The notes under the pieces were generated by a model, which ran no database searches, was not told where the DNA came from, and saw only the letters and a list, made by a program, of their open reading frames with translations. Below, in pieces: positions 52,603 to 60,144 of a stretch of DNA of 64,000 bases. The stretch's first letter is position 1, and each line of letters opens with the position of its first letter. Source of the stretch: Pseudonocardia cypriaca (GTDB taxonomy: Bacteria; Actinomycetota; Actinomycetes; Mycobacteriales; Pseudonocardiaceae). The stretch lies in NCBI RefSeq assembly GCF_006717045.1, contig NZ_VFPH01000003.1, positions 248,001 to 312,000 on the forward strand, read 5' to 3'. A program made the translations under genes and the position numbers.

Positions 52603-53478
52603 TCACAACGGGCCGAGGAACGGCTCGAGCACTGCCAACAGCTCCTCCGGCGCCTCCTCCGGGACGAAGTGGCCGCCGGGCACGCTGGCGGTGGTGAGGT
52701 CGTCGGCCCATGCCGCCCAGACGTCCGGTGCGTCCGCGAGCTGCGTCTCGTCCGCCCCGGTGACGACCAGGAGCGGGGCCACGATCTTGCGCCCGGCCTC
52801 GCCGTCGGCGGCGTCGTGCGCGCGGTCGAGGTGGAAGCTGGCGCGGTAGTCGCCGCACATCGCGGCGATGGTGTCCGGTGTGGCGGCGGCGAGGTACTCG
52901 GCCCGGTGCTGCGGGTCGATCGCGTCGGGGCGGCTGGTCCAGGTGTCGAACGCGTGGTCCAGCAGCGCGGCGGGATCGGCGCCGACCAGCCGTTCCGGGA
53001 ACGGCTCGGGCTGCGCGAGCAGGAACCACGGCCAGTACCCCAGCGACGGCCCGCCGCCCATGCGGGCGAACTGGTCGAGCGTCGGCACGACGTTGAGCAC
53101 GGCCACCCGCTCGACCTGCTCGGGGTGGTCGAGGCCCATCCGGTAGGCGACGCGCGCGCCGCGGTCGTGCCCGACCACGGCGAACCGCCGGTGGCCCAGC
53201 CGCCCCATCAGCTCGACGAGCTCCCGCGCCATCTCGCGCTTGGTGTAGCCCTCGCCCTGCGGCCCACCGGCCGGCGCGCGGGACGCGCCGTAGCCGCGCA
53301 GGTCAGGGGCCACGACGGTGTGCTGCCGGGCCAGCGCGGGCGCGACCCGTGACCAGCAGGCGTGCGTCTGCGGGAAACCGTGGAGCAGCAGGAGCGGCGG
53401 CCCCTGGCCACCGCAGGTGACGGCGTACTCGGCCTCGCCCACACGGACCCGGCTGTCCTCGAACCCCGCCCACGGCAC
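52603..53478 (-). CDS. Alpha/beta-hydrolase, haloacetate dehalogenase-like
   Basis: This 291-residue hydrolase has HGFPQTHACW (oxyanion region), nucleophile Asp in VVGHDRGARVAYRMGLDHPEQVERVAVLNVVPT and catalytic His in GGHFVPEEAPEEL. The Asp nucleophile and HDRG match fluoroacetate dehalogenases. However the halide-binding pair His-Trp is here Pro-Trp (YWPWFLLAQP), so dehalogenation is doubtful; epoxide or other hydrolysis fits better. Start GTG giving MPWAGFEDS. Confidence 0.85.
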   Translation of the reverse strand: MPWAGFEDSRVRVGEAEYAVTCGGQGPPLLLLHGFPQTHACWSRVAPALARQHTVVAPDLRGYGASRAPAGGPQGEGYTKREMARELVELMGRLGHRRFAVVGHDRGARVAYRMGLDHPEQVERVAVLNVVPTLDQFARMGGGPSLGYWPWFLLAQPEPFPERLVGADPAALLDHAFDTWTSRPDAIDPQHRAEYLAAATPDTIAAMCGDYRASFHLDRAHDAADGEAGRKIVAPLLVVTGADETQLADAPDVWAAWADDLTTASVPGGHFVPEEAPEELLAVLEPFLGPL

Positions 53479-53514
53479 CTGACCGATGTTGCCCGCCCGA
53501 GCTCAGTTCGGCAG

Positions 53515-53586
53515 CACTTCACAAACCGCGTGCCGACTTCACACAGGGCGGGCCCGGTGTGAAGTCGGGGCTGGGTCTGTGAAGTG
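53515..53586. repeat. Nested inverted repeats (72 bp)
   Basis: Outer arms CACTTCACAAACC (53515-53527) and GGTCTGTGAAGTG (53574-53586) match at 12 of 13. Inner arms CCGACTTCACAC (53533-53544) and 53557-53568 are perfect. ACTTCACA thus occurs twice on each strand. It lies 4 bp downstream of the next gene's stop codon and 36 bp before the hydrolase start, so it may terminate the upstream minus-strand gene. Confidence 0.7.
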
Positions 53587-53590
53587 ACGG

Positions 53591-54154
53591 CTATCGAGCT
53601 AGTTCGGACATGCGGCTTTCCAGGCGCGACAGGACCGTCGACAGGACCTCCAGGGTGCCGGTCAGGTCGCCTGGGCGTTCCAGGGAGTGGTCGGCTCCGG
53701 GCACCTCGAGGACGGCGGCGCCGGTGGCCGCTGCCGCGGCGCCGTCCCAGAAGGGGTCGGCGGTGCCGCCGATCAGCAGCGTGGACGCCGCGGCCCGCGC
53801 CGCAGCCCGGCGCACGTCCTCGACGCCGAGCAGCGGGGTGAGCCAGATGCCCGGCACGCCCCGTGCGGCGGCGGCCGGCAGCGCGAGCGTGCCGAGCGAC
53901 TTGCCGATGACGAGGTCCCGCGCCGGGTCGGCGGTGGCGAGCACCTCGGCGGCGAAGGCGGCGACCGCCGGGTGGTCGGCGGGGTCGAGCCCCGGCACCT
54001 TCTCCCAGTCGACGGTCCGCACCGCCCACCCGCGGCTGCGCAGCAGCAGGCGCGCGTAGTAGAGCAGCGGTGCCTGCGGACCGTATCCGCGTCCCGGCAG
54101 CAGGGTGGCCACGGGCGCGCCGGGGGTGGCGCGCTCGGTCCGGACGGCTGCCAT
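53591..54154 (-). CDS. Small alpha/beta hydrolase
   Basis: This 187-residue protein starts at the ATG giving MAAVRTERATPGAPV. It has the nucleophile elbow GKSLG, ATLLPGRGYGPQAPLLYYAR near the N-terminus, LLIGGTADPFWDG and catalytic His in VPGADHSLE. It is a compact dienelactone-hydrolase-like fold with no cap domain. The substrate is unknown. It diverges from the MFS gene at 54214. Confidence 0.85.
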   Translation of the reverse strand: MAAVRTERATPGAPVATLLPGRGYGPQAPLLYYARLLLRSRGWAVRTVDWEKVPGLDPADHPAVAAFAAEVLATADPARDLVIGKSLGTLALPAAAARGVPGIWLTPLLGVEDVRRAAARAAASTLLIGGTADPFWDGAAAAATGAAVLEVPGADHSLERPGDLTGTLEVLSTVLSRLESRMSELAR

Positions 54155-54213
54155 GCGCCGAGGGTGGCACAAGCGGGGCGGCCTCGACAGGGAGATCACC
54201 TACTGTCGGGCGG

Positions 54214-55356
54214 GTGGCTCCCCGGCGCGCACGGATCGGTGTCTCGGTCGTCTTCCTGGTCTGCGGGGCCGCCTTCGCCACCTGGGCCGCCCGCGTGCCC
54301 GCCGCGCAGGAGCGGCTCGGCCTGAACGAGGGCGAGCTGGCCCTCGGCCTCTTCGGGCTCGCCGCGGGGTCGGTGGTCGCGCTGGTCGGCGCCGGTGCGC
54401 TGGTCACCTTGATCGGCAGCAGGCGGACCAGCATCGTCGGCGCCACGGTGCTGTGCGCGGGTCTGCCCGCCGTGGCGGCCGCGCCGGACCTGGTGCTGTT
54501 CGTCGCCGCCCTCGCCGTGCTGGGGGCCGGCAACAGCCTGCTCGACGTGGCCATGAACGCCCACGCCGCCCGCGTCGAGGACGCGTACGGCCGCCCGATC
54601 TTCGCCGGGTTCCACGCGTTCTGGAACGTCGGGGGCCTCGCGGGTTCCGGTCTCGCCGCGGGCCTGGCCGCCGCCGAGGTGCCCATCGGCGTGCACTTCC
54701 CGATCGCCGCCGCGGTCCTGCTCGGCGTGGCGTTGGGGGCGACGACCGCATTCCTTCCCGGCACCGATCCGGGCGCGGACGGGCCCGCCTTCTCCCTCCC
54801 GAGTCGCGCGCTCGTGCCGCTCGGCGCGATCGCGTTCTGCGGGTTCCTCGCGGAGGGAACGGTGAACGACTGGAGCGCGGTGCTCCTCACCACGGGCTCG
54901 GGTGCGGCGGAGTCGGTCGCGTCGCTCGGCTACTTCGCGTTCTCCATCGCGATGATCGGCGTCCGGCTGGGGGCGGACCGGTTCGTCGCGCGCGCAGGTG
55001 CCGTGGCCGTCACACGGTTGGCGGCCGCTGTCACGGTCGTGGGCTTCGCCGTCGTGGTCCTCGCCCCGGTGCCGGCGGTGGGCATCGCCGGGTTCGCGGT
55101 GGTCGGTCTCGGCGTCGCGGCGATCGTGCCGGTGGCGTGGAGCGTGGCAGCGCAGAAGGAGCCGCACGCGCCCGGGCGCGCGATCGCCGCGGTCGCGACG
55201 TGCGGTTACCTGGGGTTCCTCGTCGGTCCGGTCCTCGTCGGTGCCCTCGCGTCCGCGATCGGCCTTGCCGGCGCGGTCGCGGTGGCCGGGGCGGCGGCGC
55301 TCGTGGTGCTCCTACTCGCACCGTCGCTGCGGGTCGCTGCGAGACTCCCCGGATGA
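54214..55356 (+). CDS. MFS transporter
   Basis: This 380-residue transporter begins at a GTG just after tactgtcgggcgg, with TACTGT as a -10-like box, so the transcript is probably leaderless. About eleven or twelve transmembrane helices are predicted. The motif NSLLDVAMNAHAARVEDAYGRPIFAGFHAFWNVGG is typical of the Bsc6/FucP-like MFS group. Substrate unknown. It is coupled to the SGNH gene by ATGA. Confidence 0.88.
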   Translation: MAPRRARIGVSVVFLVCGAAFATWAARVPAAQERLGLNEGELALGLFGLAAGSVVALVGAGALVTLIGSRRTSIVGATVLCAGLPAVAAAPDLVLFVAALAVLGAGNSLLDVAMNAHAARVEDAYGRPIFAGFHAFWNVGGLAGSGLAAGLAAAEVPIGVHFPIAAAVLLGVALGATTAFLPGTDPGADGPAFSLPSRALVPLGAIAFCGFLAEGTVNDWSAVLLTTGSGAAESVASLGYFAFSIAMIGVRLGADRFVARAGAVAVTRLAAAVTVVGFAVVVLAPVPAVGIAGFAVVGLGVAAIVPVAWSVAAQKEPHAPGRAIAAVATCGYLGFLVGPVLVGALASAIGLAGAVAVAGAAALVVLLLAPSLRVAARLPG

Positions 55357-55943
55357 CGATCAGCGTGGACCGACGGGTCTGCTTCGTCGGCGACTCGTTC
55401 GTCGCGGGTGTCGGGGATCCCGAGCACCGCGGATGGGTCGGGCGGGTCGTGGCCGAGTCGCACCGGGACGGCCGGCCCGTCACCGCCTACAACCTGGGCG
55501 TCCGCCGCGACACGAGCGAGGACGTGCGGCGGCGGCTGCCCGCGGAGACGGCGGCTCGCTGGGTCGAGGGCTGCGACAACCGACTGGTTCTGTCGGTCGG
55601 GGTGAACGACACCACCGAGGTCGACGGCGCCGTCCGCGTCGCGCCCGAACGGAGCGTCGCCAACCTGCACGGCATCGCGGACGACATGGCGGCCGATGGC
55701 GTCCCGCTGCTCGTGATCGGTCCGCCGCCGGTGGCCGACGCCGAGCAGAACGACCGGATCGAGGCGCTCGACACCGCCTTCGAGAAGACCGTGTTCCCGT
55801 ACGTGAGCGTGTTCGGCGCGCTCGCGATCGAGCGCGACTGGATGCGCGCGGTCGCCCTCGGCGACGGCGCGCACCCCGGCGCGGAGGGCTACGCCCTGCT
55901 CACCGAGCTCGTGCTGCCGGCGTGGGAGGACTGGCTCGGCTAG
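55353..55943 (+). CDS. SGNH/GDSL-family hydrolase
   Basis: This 196-residue protein has block I with the nucleophile Ser (FVGDSFVAG), block III GVND and block V DGAHPGAEGY, the full SGNH set. It lacks a signal peptide and is likely cytoplasmic. Its ATG overlaps the MFS stop. A transported ester may be its substrate, but this is only inferred from coupling. The end overlaps the convergent acetyltransferase by 4 bp. Confidence 0.92.
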   Translation: MTISVDRRVCFVGDSFVAGVGDPEHRGWVGRVVAESHRDGRPVTAYNLGVRRDTSEDVRRRLPAETAARWVEGCDNRLVLSVGVNDTTEVDGAVRVAPERSVANLHGIADDMAADGVPLLVIGPPPVADAEQNDRIEALDTAFEKTVFPYVSVFGALAIERDWMRAVALGDGAHPGAEGYALLTELVLPAWEDWLG

Positions 55944-56413
55944 AGCGCGAGCTTCATGCCCTCGTGCGACGCCACGAACCCGAGGCGCTCGTAGAACCGG
56001 TGGGCGTCGGTGCGCCGCTTGTCGGTGGTGAGCTGGACGAGCGCGCAGCCGCGGCGCCGCGCCTCTTCGACCGCCCACCGGATCATCTGCGCGCCCAGCC
56101 CGCGCCCGCGGACGTCCTCGTGCACCCGGACGGCCTCGATCTGCGCGCGCCACGCGCCCCGGCGGGCGAGTCCGGGGATGAAGCTGAGCTGCATCGTGCC
56201 GACGACCCGGGTGCCGTCGTCGGCGACGAGGAGCAGGTGCGCCGGATCGGCCGAGATCGCGTCGAAGGCGGCCCGGTACGGCTCCAGGTCGTCCGCCACC
56301 TCGCGGTGGACACCCAGCTGGTCGGCGGCGAGCAACGCCACGACCTCGGGCAGGTCGGTGGTTGCCGCCCGCCGGAGCGTGACGGCGTCGCCGAGCGTCG
56401 CGAGATCCTCCAT
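55940..56413 (-). CDS. GNAT-family N-acetyltransferase
   Basis: This 157-residue protein starts at the ATG giving MEDLATLGDAVTLRRAATTDLPEVVALLAADQLG. Motif A is VRVHEDVRGRGLGAQMIRWAVEEARRRG, motif B is AHRFYERLGFVASHEGMKLAL. It is a typical small GNAT for an amine or amino-acid substrate. It diverges from the SUMF1-domain gene, with 52 bp between start codons. Confidence 0.9.
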   Translation of the reverse strand: MEDLATLGDAVTLRRAATTDLPEVVALLAADQLGVHREVADDLEPYRAAFDAISADPAHLLLVADDGTRVVGTMQLSFIPGLARRGAWRAQIEAVRVHEDVRGRGLGAQMIRWAVEEARRRGCALVQLTTDKRRTDAHRFYERLGFVASHEGMKLAL

Positions 56414-56465
56414 CGTGCGATCCTCTCCGGAAGCCGCGCCCGACCGCACCTGCTCGCTGGAGATC

Positions 56466-57086
56466 ATGGAGACCGTCACCGTCCCGCCGGGCCGGGTCAC
56501 CCTCACCGACCGCCGGACCAGCAGCAGCTGGGACGTCGACGTAGCCGGGTTCGACATGGCCGTCCACCCGGTGACGTCCGCGGAGTACGGGGGCGACCGG
56601 GGACGGCTGCCCGCCGAGAGCGTGTCCTGGTGGGACGCGGTGGCGTTCTGCAACACGTTGTCCGAACGGGCCGACCGCCGCCCCGCCTACTCGATCGACG
56701 GCGAGGACGTCGAGTGGGACGACACGGCCGATGGCTACCGCCTCCCCACCGAGGCGGAGTGGGAGCACGCCTGCCGGGCCGGCACGACCGGTCCCCGCTA
56801 CGGTCCGCTCGACGATATCGCCTGGTACCGCGGCAACTCCGGCGAGGAGATCCACGAGGTCGGCGGCAAGCAGCCCAACGCGTGGGGGCTCCACGACATG
56901 CTCGGCAACGTCTGGGAATGGTGCTGGGACCGCTACGACCCCGTGGTCTACGGCACCTACCGGGTGCTCCGCGGCGGCGGCTGGTTCGACGAGCACTGGA
57001 GCTGCCGGGCGTCCGTGCGCAGGCGCAGCCATCCAACGCTCCGGCTGGACGACGTCGGGTTCCGGCTGGTCAGTCCCGGGTCTTGA
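56466..57086 (+). CDS. Formylglycine-generating enzyme-like (SUMF1 domain) protein
   Basis: This 206-residue protein is a SUMF1/FGE-sulfatase domain: GFDMAVHPVTSAEY, GYRLPTEAEWEHACRAGT, NAWGLHDMLGNVWEWCWDRYD, VLRGGGWFDEHWSCRASVRRRSHP...GFRLV. Canonical FGE has two copper-binding Cys in the C-terminal block (such as SYLCHDSYC); here only one Cys lies there (HWSCR). It is therefore not expected to be a sulfatase activator and probably belongs to the wider SUMF1 group. No sulfatase gene is close. Confidence 0.85.
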   Translation: METVTVPPGRVTLTDRRTSSSWDVDVAGFDMAVHPVTSAEYGGDRGRLPAESVSWWDAVAFCNTLSERADRRPAYSIDGEDVEWDDTADGYRLPTEAEWEHACRAGTTGPRYGPLDDIAWYRGNSGEEIHEVGGKQPNAWGLHDMLGNVWEWCWDRYDPVVYGTYRVLRGGGWFDEHWSCRASVRRRSHPTLRLDDVGFRLVSPGS

Positions 57087-57525
57087 TCCGCTTCATCGTC
57101 TGGTGCGACACGACCCGCGACACCGCGGGCAGCCCGAGCAGCTTCATGTGGTGCTCCTCGTACTCGGTCTGGTCGGCCACGAGGACGCGCAGGAAGTAGT
57201 CGGGGCGCCCGAACATCCGGCGGAACTCGACCACCTCGTCGAACCCGGCCACGGCCGCCTCGAAGTCGCGCAGCGTTCCGAGGTCGGTGAGCGTGATCTC
57301 CACGGAGACGATCACCTCGAAGCTCTGCCCGGTGGCCACGGGGTCGACGGTCGCCCGGTAGCCGCTGATCACCCCGGCCTCCTCCAGCCGTTTGACGCGC
57401 CGCAGGCACGGAGGTGGCGTCAGGCCCACGCGGCGCGCCAGCTCGACGTTGCTCAAGCGGCCGTCCCGCTGGAGTTGGAACAATATTTCACGATCGACGG
57501 CATCGAGGCGGTACGGCTTGCGCAC
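57070..57525 (-). CDS. Lrp/AsnC-family transcriptional regulator
   Basis: This 151-residue regulator starts at a GTG giving VRKPYRLDAVDREILFQLQRDG; an upstream ATG adds about 27 poorly conserved residues. The HTH is NVELARRVGLTPPPCLRRVKRLEEAGVISGYRATVD. The RAM ligand domain follows (SVEITLTDLGTLRDFEAAVAGFDEVVEF). It diverges from azlCD, its probable target for branched-chain amino acid export. Its 3' end overlaps the SUMF1-domain gene by 17 bp. Confidence 0.92.
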   Translation of the reverse strand: MRKPYRLDAVDREILFQLQRDGRLSNVELARRVGLTPPPCLRRVKRLEEAGVISGYRATVDPVATGQSFEVIVSVEITLTDLGTLRDFEAAVAGFDEVVEFRRMFGRPDYFLRVLVADQTEYEEHHMKLLGLPAVSRVVSHQTMKRIKTRD

Positions 57526-57543
57526 CGGCGCAGGATATCGGCA

Positions 57544-57561
57544 CAAGTGGAAACCAACTTG
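57544..57561. promoter_or_regulatory. Candidate Lrp operator (CAAGTGG-N3-CCAACTTG)
   Basis: This dyad, CAAGTGG AAA CCAACTTG, has one bulged base and lies between Lrp (start 57525) and azlC (start 57588). It is placed so that it could control both divergent genes. Confidence 0.45.
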
Positions 57562-57587
57562 CGCGCAGATCGACATATCGTTCCAGC

Positions 57588-58250
57588 ATGAGCGCCCGGC
57601 CGGCATGGAGCGAGCTGCTCCCGGTCGGTTTCGCGGTCGCCGCCATGGGCCTGGCGTTCGGGGTGCTGGTGACGCGGTCCGGCCTGGAGTGGTGGTGGGC
57701 CACCATCTTCGCCTCGGTGATCTTCGCGGGCTCGCTGGAGTTCCTCCTGCTGGGCCTGGTGACGGCGCTCGCGCCGCTCGGCCAGGTCGCGGCCGCCGCC
57801 TTCCTGGTCAACTTCCGGCACGTGTTCTACGCGATGTCCTTCCCGCTGCACCGCGTGCCGGGCGTCGCGGCGAAGGCCTACAGCACCTTCGCCCTCACCG
57901 ACGAGGCCTACGCCCTGACGGCCCGGCCGGAGGCACAGACCTGGAGCAGGGCGCGGATCCTGGGGTTGCAGGCGTTCGTGCACGCCTTCTGGGCCGGGAG
58001 CGTGACGCTCGGGGCGCTCGGTGGCGCGCTGATCCCCCCGGACGTGAAGGGCCTCGACTTCGCGGTCACCGCACTCTTCCTCGTGCTCGGGATCGACGCC
58101 TTCCGCGCCCGCCGCGACGTCCCGGGCGCCGTCATCGCGGTCGCCTGCGCGCTGGTCGCGCACGTCGTGTTCGGCGAGCAGATGCTCGTGGCCGCGATGG
58201 CGATGTTCACCCTGTTCCTGCTCGCCAGGTACGCGGTCCGCCGTGCCTGA
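57588..58250 (+). CDS. azlC: Branched-chain amino acid export protein AzlC
   Basis: This 220-residue membrane protein of the AzlC family starts at ATG (MSARPAWSELLPVGFAVAAMGLAFGVL). Conserved features are the FAGSLEFLLLGLV region and the AFLVNFRHVFYAMSFPLHRVP segment, with TDEAYALT. It forms the large subunit of the AzlCD exporter of branched-chain amino acids or similar. It overlaps azlD by 8 bp and is divergent from lrp. Confidence 0.93.
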   Translation: MSARPAWSELLPVGFAVAAMGLAFGVLVTRSGLEWWWATIFASVIFAGSLEFLLLGLVTALAPLGQVAAAAFLVNFRHVFYAMSFPLHRVPGVAAKAYSTFALTDEAYALTARPEAQTWSRARILGLQAFVHAFWAGSVTLGALGGALIPPDVKGLDFAVTALFLVLGIDAFRARRDVPGAVIAVACALVAHVVFGEQMLVAAMAMFTLFLLARYAVRRA

Positions 58251-58887
58251 CGCCGCGTACCTGGCCTCGGTCGTGGCCGTGGCGGCCGCCGTGACCTGGA
58301 CGCTCCGCTCGCTCCCCTTCGCCCTGCTCGCCCCGCTGCGCCGCAGCGACGTGGTGCCCTACCTCGCCACGACCATGCCCGTCGGCGTGATGGCCATCCT
58401 GGTCGTCCACTCCCTGCGGCAAACCCCGCTCGCCGTGCCGCCCCACGGCGCCGCCGCCGGGATCGCGCTCTGCGCCACCGTGGCGCTGCACCTCTGGCGG
58501 CGCAACGTCGTGCTCTCCATCGCAGGCGGCACCGCCGTCCACGTGGCCCTCACCAGCGTCGTGTTCGCGGTCTGACCGGCTCACGCTGTCCACGCCCCAC
58601 AGGCCACGGCGGAACGGCCGGTCCCGCGTGCTCGGCGGCGCAGGCCATGCGGTCGGCCGCGGCTCGGGCGGGTAGCAGCGGACGTCGCCGCCGCACCGGT
58701 GCGTCCAGTGGCGCAGCGCGTGGTCGAACCCGACCACAGCGGCACAGTGGTCGCACGGGTAACCCCGGCCGTCCTGCATCGACGCGATGACCCGCCGCGC
58801 GTGCGCCTCGTCCCGCGCCGTGCCCACCACGGATGAACCGTCGGGCAGCTGCGCCGCGAAGAACGCGCCGCCCTCGTCTGTCCCCAT
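58207..58887 (-). CDS. Hypothetical protein with Cys pairs; 3' part doubtful
   Basis: The open frame starts at ATG (MGTDEGGAFFAAQLPDGSSVVGT). Residues 1-75 look protein-like (AHARRVIASMQ, CDHC, HRCGGDVRCYP), with four or five Cys that could bind zinc. From about residue 105 onward it lies wholly antisense to azlD and becomes a low-complexity Gly/His/Glu run, as expected of a shadow frame. The real protein may be shorter, perhaps ended by a frameshift. Confidence is low. Confidence 0.35.
   Translation of the reverse strand: MGTDEGGAFFAAQLPDGSSVVGTARDEAHARRVIASMQDGRGYPCDHCAAVVGFDHALRHWTHRCGGDVRCYPPEPRPTAWPAPPSTRDRPFRRGLWGVDSVSRSDREHDAGEGHVDGGAACDGEHDVAPPEVQRHGGAERDPGGGAVGRHGERGLPQGVDDQDGHHADGHGRGEVGHHVAAAQRGEQGEGERAERPGHGGRHGHDRGQVRGVRHGGPRTWRAGTG
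58243..58575 (+). CDS. azlD: Branched-chain amino acid export protein AzlD
   Basis: This 110-residue protein has four hydrophobic helices and the AzlD motifs TWTLRSLPFALLAPLRRSDVVPYLATTMPVGVMAILVVHSL. It is the small subunit of the exporter. GTG start within the azlC end. The regulation by the upstream Lrp is probable. Confidence 0.92.
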   Translation: MPDAAYLASVVAVAAAVTWTLRSLPFALLAPLRRSDVVPYLATTMPVGVMAILVVHSLRQTPLAVPPHGAAAGIALCATVALHLWRRNVVLSIAGGTAVHVALTSVVFAV

Positions 58888-58924
58888 GCGGGCGGACGGT
58901 AGCCGAAAGAGCGGCGAAACACGA

Positions 58925-58990
58925 CATAGGTCAGTTTAAGTCACTGTCAGTAGGCACGACTCGGCATAAGTCAGCCCAGCTGTCTAGACA
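58925..58990. promoter_or_regulatory. Repeats and palindrome upstream of the MerR-like HTH gene
   Basis: CATAGGTCAG (58925-58934) and CATAAGTCAG (58965-58974) are direct repeats exactly 40 bp apart; TTAAGTCAC lies between them. TGTCTAGACA (58981-58990) is a perfect palindrome. The segment is markedly less GC-rich than its surroundings, so it is a probable control region for the HTH gene at 59027. Confidence 0.4.
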
Positions 58991-59026
58991 CGCACAAGGG
59001 CCACTACCAGCGCATATGGTGCGGTA

Positions 59027-59218
59027 ATGCCGACACCACGCCTGGTCACTACGGGTGAGCTAGCGCGTGCACTGGGATTGCACGTCCGCACGATCCAGAG
59101 GTACCGCGCCGACGGCGTGATCACGCCGGAGTTCGAGACCAGGGGCGGTCACGGGCGCTGGGACATCGAGAAGGTCAAGCAGCAGCTCCGCGACCTCCGC
59201 CAGCGCGGGGACGAATAG
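59027..59218 (+). CDS. Small MerR/BldC-like HTH protein
   Basis: This 63-residue protein has a single winged helix-turn-helix: LVTTGELARALGLHVRTIQRYRADGVITPEFETRGGHGRWDIEKVKQQLRD. The pattern matches helix-turn-helix MerR_1 or BldC/excisionase-type proteins, with W in the wing. It may be a regulator of a mobile element or development. No integrase or phage gene was seen around it, so its role stays open. Its length is complete for the family. Confidence 0.85.
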   Translation: MPTPRLVTTGELARALGLHVRTIQRYRADGVITPEFETRGGHGRWDIEKVKQQLRDLRQRGDE

Positions 59219-59330
59219 CACTCCAGCCGGAGTTCGCGACCTCGTCGGCCAGATCGCACTGAGCCGGGAGCGTCAGCGTCCGGCCTCGCGCGCCGTATCC
59301 AGCGGCGCGCGGGCCGGGATCGTCCCGCGC

Positions 59331-59361
59331 TTGACAATAGGCAGGTAAATACCTGCATAAT
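59331..59361 (+). promoter_or_regulatory. Promoter with palindromic operator of the ArsR-SRPBCC fusion gene
   Basis: TTGACA (59331-59336) and CATAAT (59356-59361) flank the dyad GCAGGTA-AA-TACCTGC (59341-59356; arms perfect, 7 bp). The spacing is 19 bp, slightly long. The ATG at 59368 lies at the expected transcript start, so the mRNA is probably leaderless. The dyad in the spacer suggests autorepression. Confidence 0.7.
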
Positions 59362-59367
59362 GGCGGG

Positions 59368-60144
59368 ATGGACGAGGTCTTCAAGGCGCTGGCCGACCCC
59401 ACGAGGCGGTCGCTGCTGGACCGGCTGCGCGAGCAGAACGGTCAGACGCTGCGCGAGCTGTGCGAACGTCTGGACATGGCCCGCCAGTCGGCCACGCAGC
59501 ACCTCGACGTCCTCGCGCAGGCCAACCTCGTCACCGTGGTTCGGCGCGGTCGGGAGCGGCTGCACTACCTCAACCCGGTACCGATCCACGAGATCGAGGA
59601 GCGCTGGATCTCCGGGTTCGACAAGGCCCGCATGCGGTTGATCAGCGAGATCAAGATCCAGGCAGAGGAGTACGCCATGACCGAGGAAACCGTGCCCGGC
59701 TACGTCTACGTCACCTACATCCGCGCGAGCGCCGAGCAGGTGTGGCAGGCGTTGACGGACGCCGACGTCACCACGCGCTACTGGGGCCACGCCAACGTCT
59801 CGGACTGGCAGCCGGGCTCCACGTGGGAGCACCGGCGCGTCGACGGGTCGGGCCAGCTCGACGCCATCGGGAAGGTGGTCGACACCGAGCCCCCGACGCG
59901 CCTGGTGATCACCTTCGAGGACAGCCTCGACGAGTCACGCGACCCCTCGGTGGTCACCTTCCTCGTCGAACCGCACCAGGACATCGTCCGGCTCACTGTG
60001 ACGCACGAGAACCTCCCGAACCGCGAGATGCTGAACGGGATCTCGTCCGGCTGGCCGGCCGTGCTGGCCAACCTCAAGTCGCTGCTAGAGACCGGCGACG
60101 TCCTCCCGCAGGCCCCGTGGGACATGGCTCCGGCCCATGTCTGA
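59368..60144 (+). CDS. ArsR-SRPBCC fusion protein
   Basis: This 258-residue protein fuses an N-terminal ArsR winged helix (VFKALADPTRRSLLDRLREQNGQTLRELCERLDMARQSATQHLDVLAQANLVTVVRRGRERLHYLN, 1-75) to a C-terminal AHSA1-like SRPBCC domain (YVYVTYIRASAEQVWQALTDADVTTRYWGHANVSDWQPGS, 110-250). No metal-binding Cys motif is present. It is the single-chain form of the gene pair at 12842-13652 and is followed with 8-bp overlap by a DinB-like gene. Confidence 0.9.
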   Translation: MDEVFKALADPTRRSLLDRLREQNGQTLRELCERLDMARQSATQHLDVLAQANLVTVVRRGRERLHYLNPVPIHEIEERWISGFDKARMRLISEIKIQAEEYAMTEETVPGYVYVTYIRASAEQVWQALTDADVTTRYWGHANVSDWQPGSTWEHRRVDGSGQLDAIGKVVDTEPPTRLVITFEDSLDESRDPSVVTFLVEPHQDIVRLTVTHENLPNREMLNGISSGWPAVLANLKSLLETGDVLPQAPWDMAPAHV

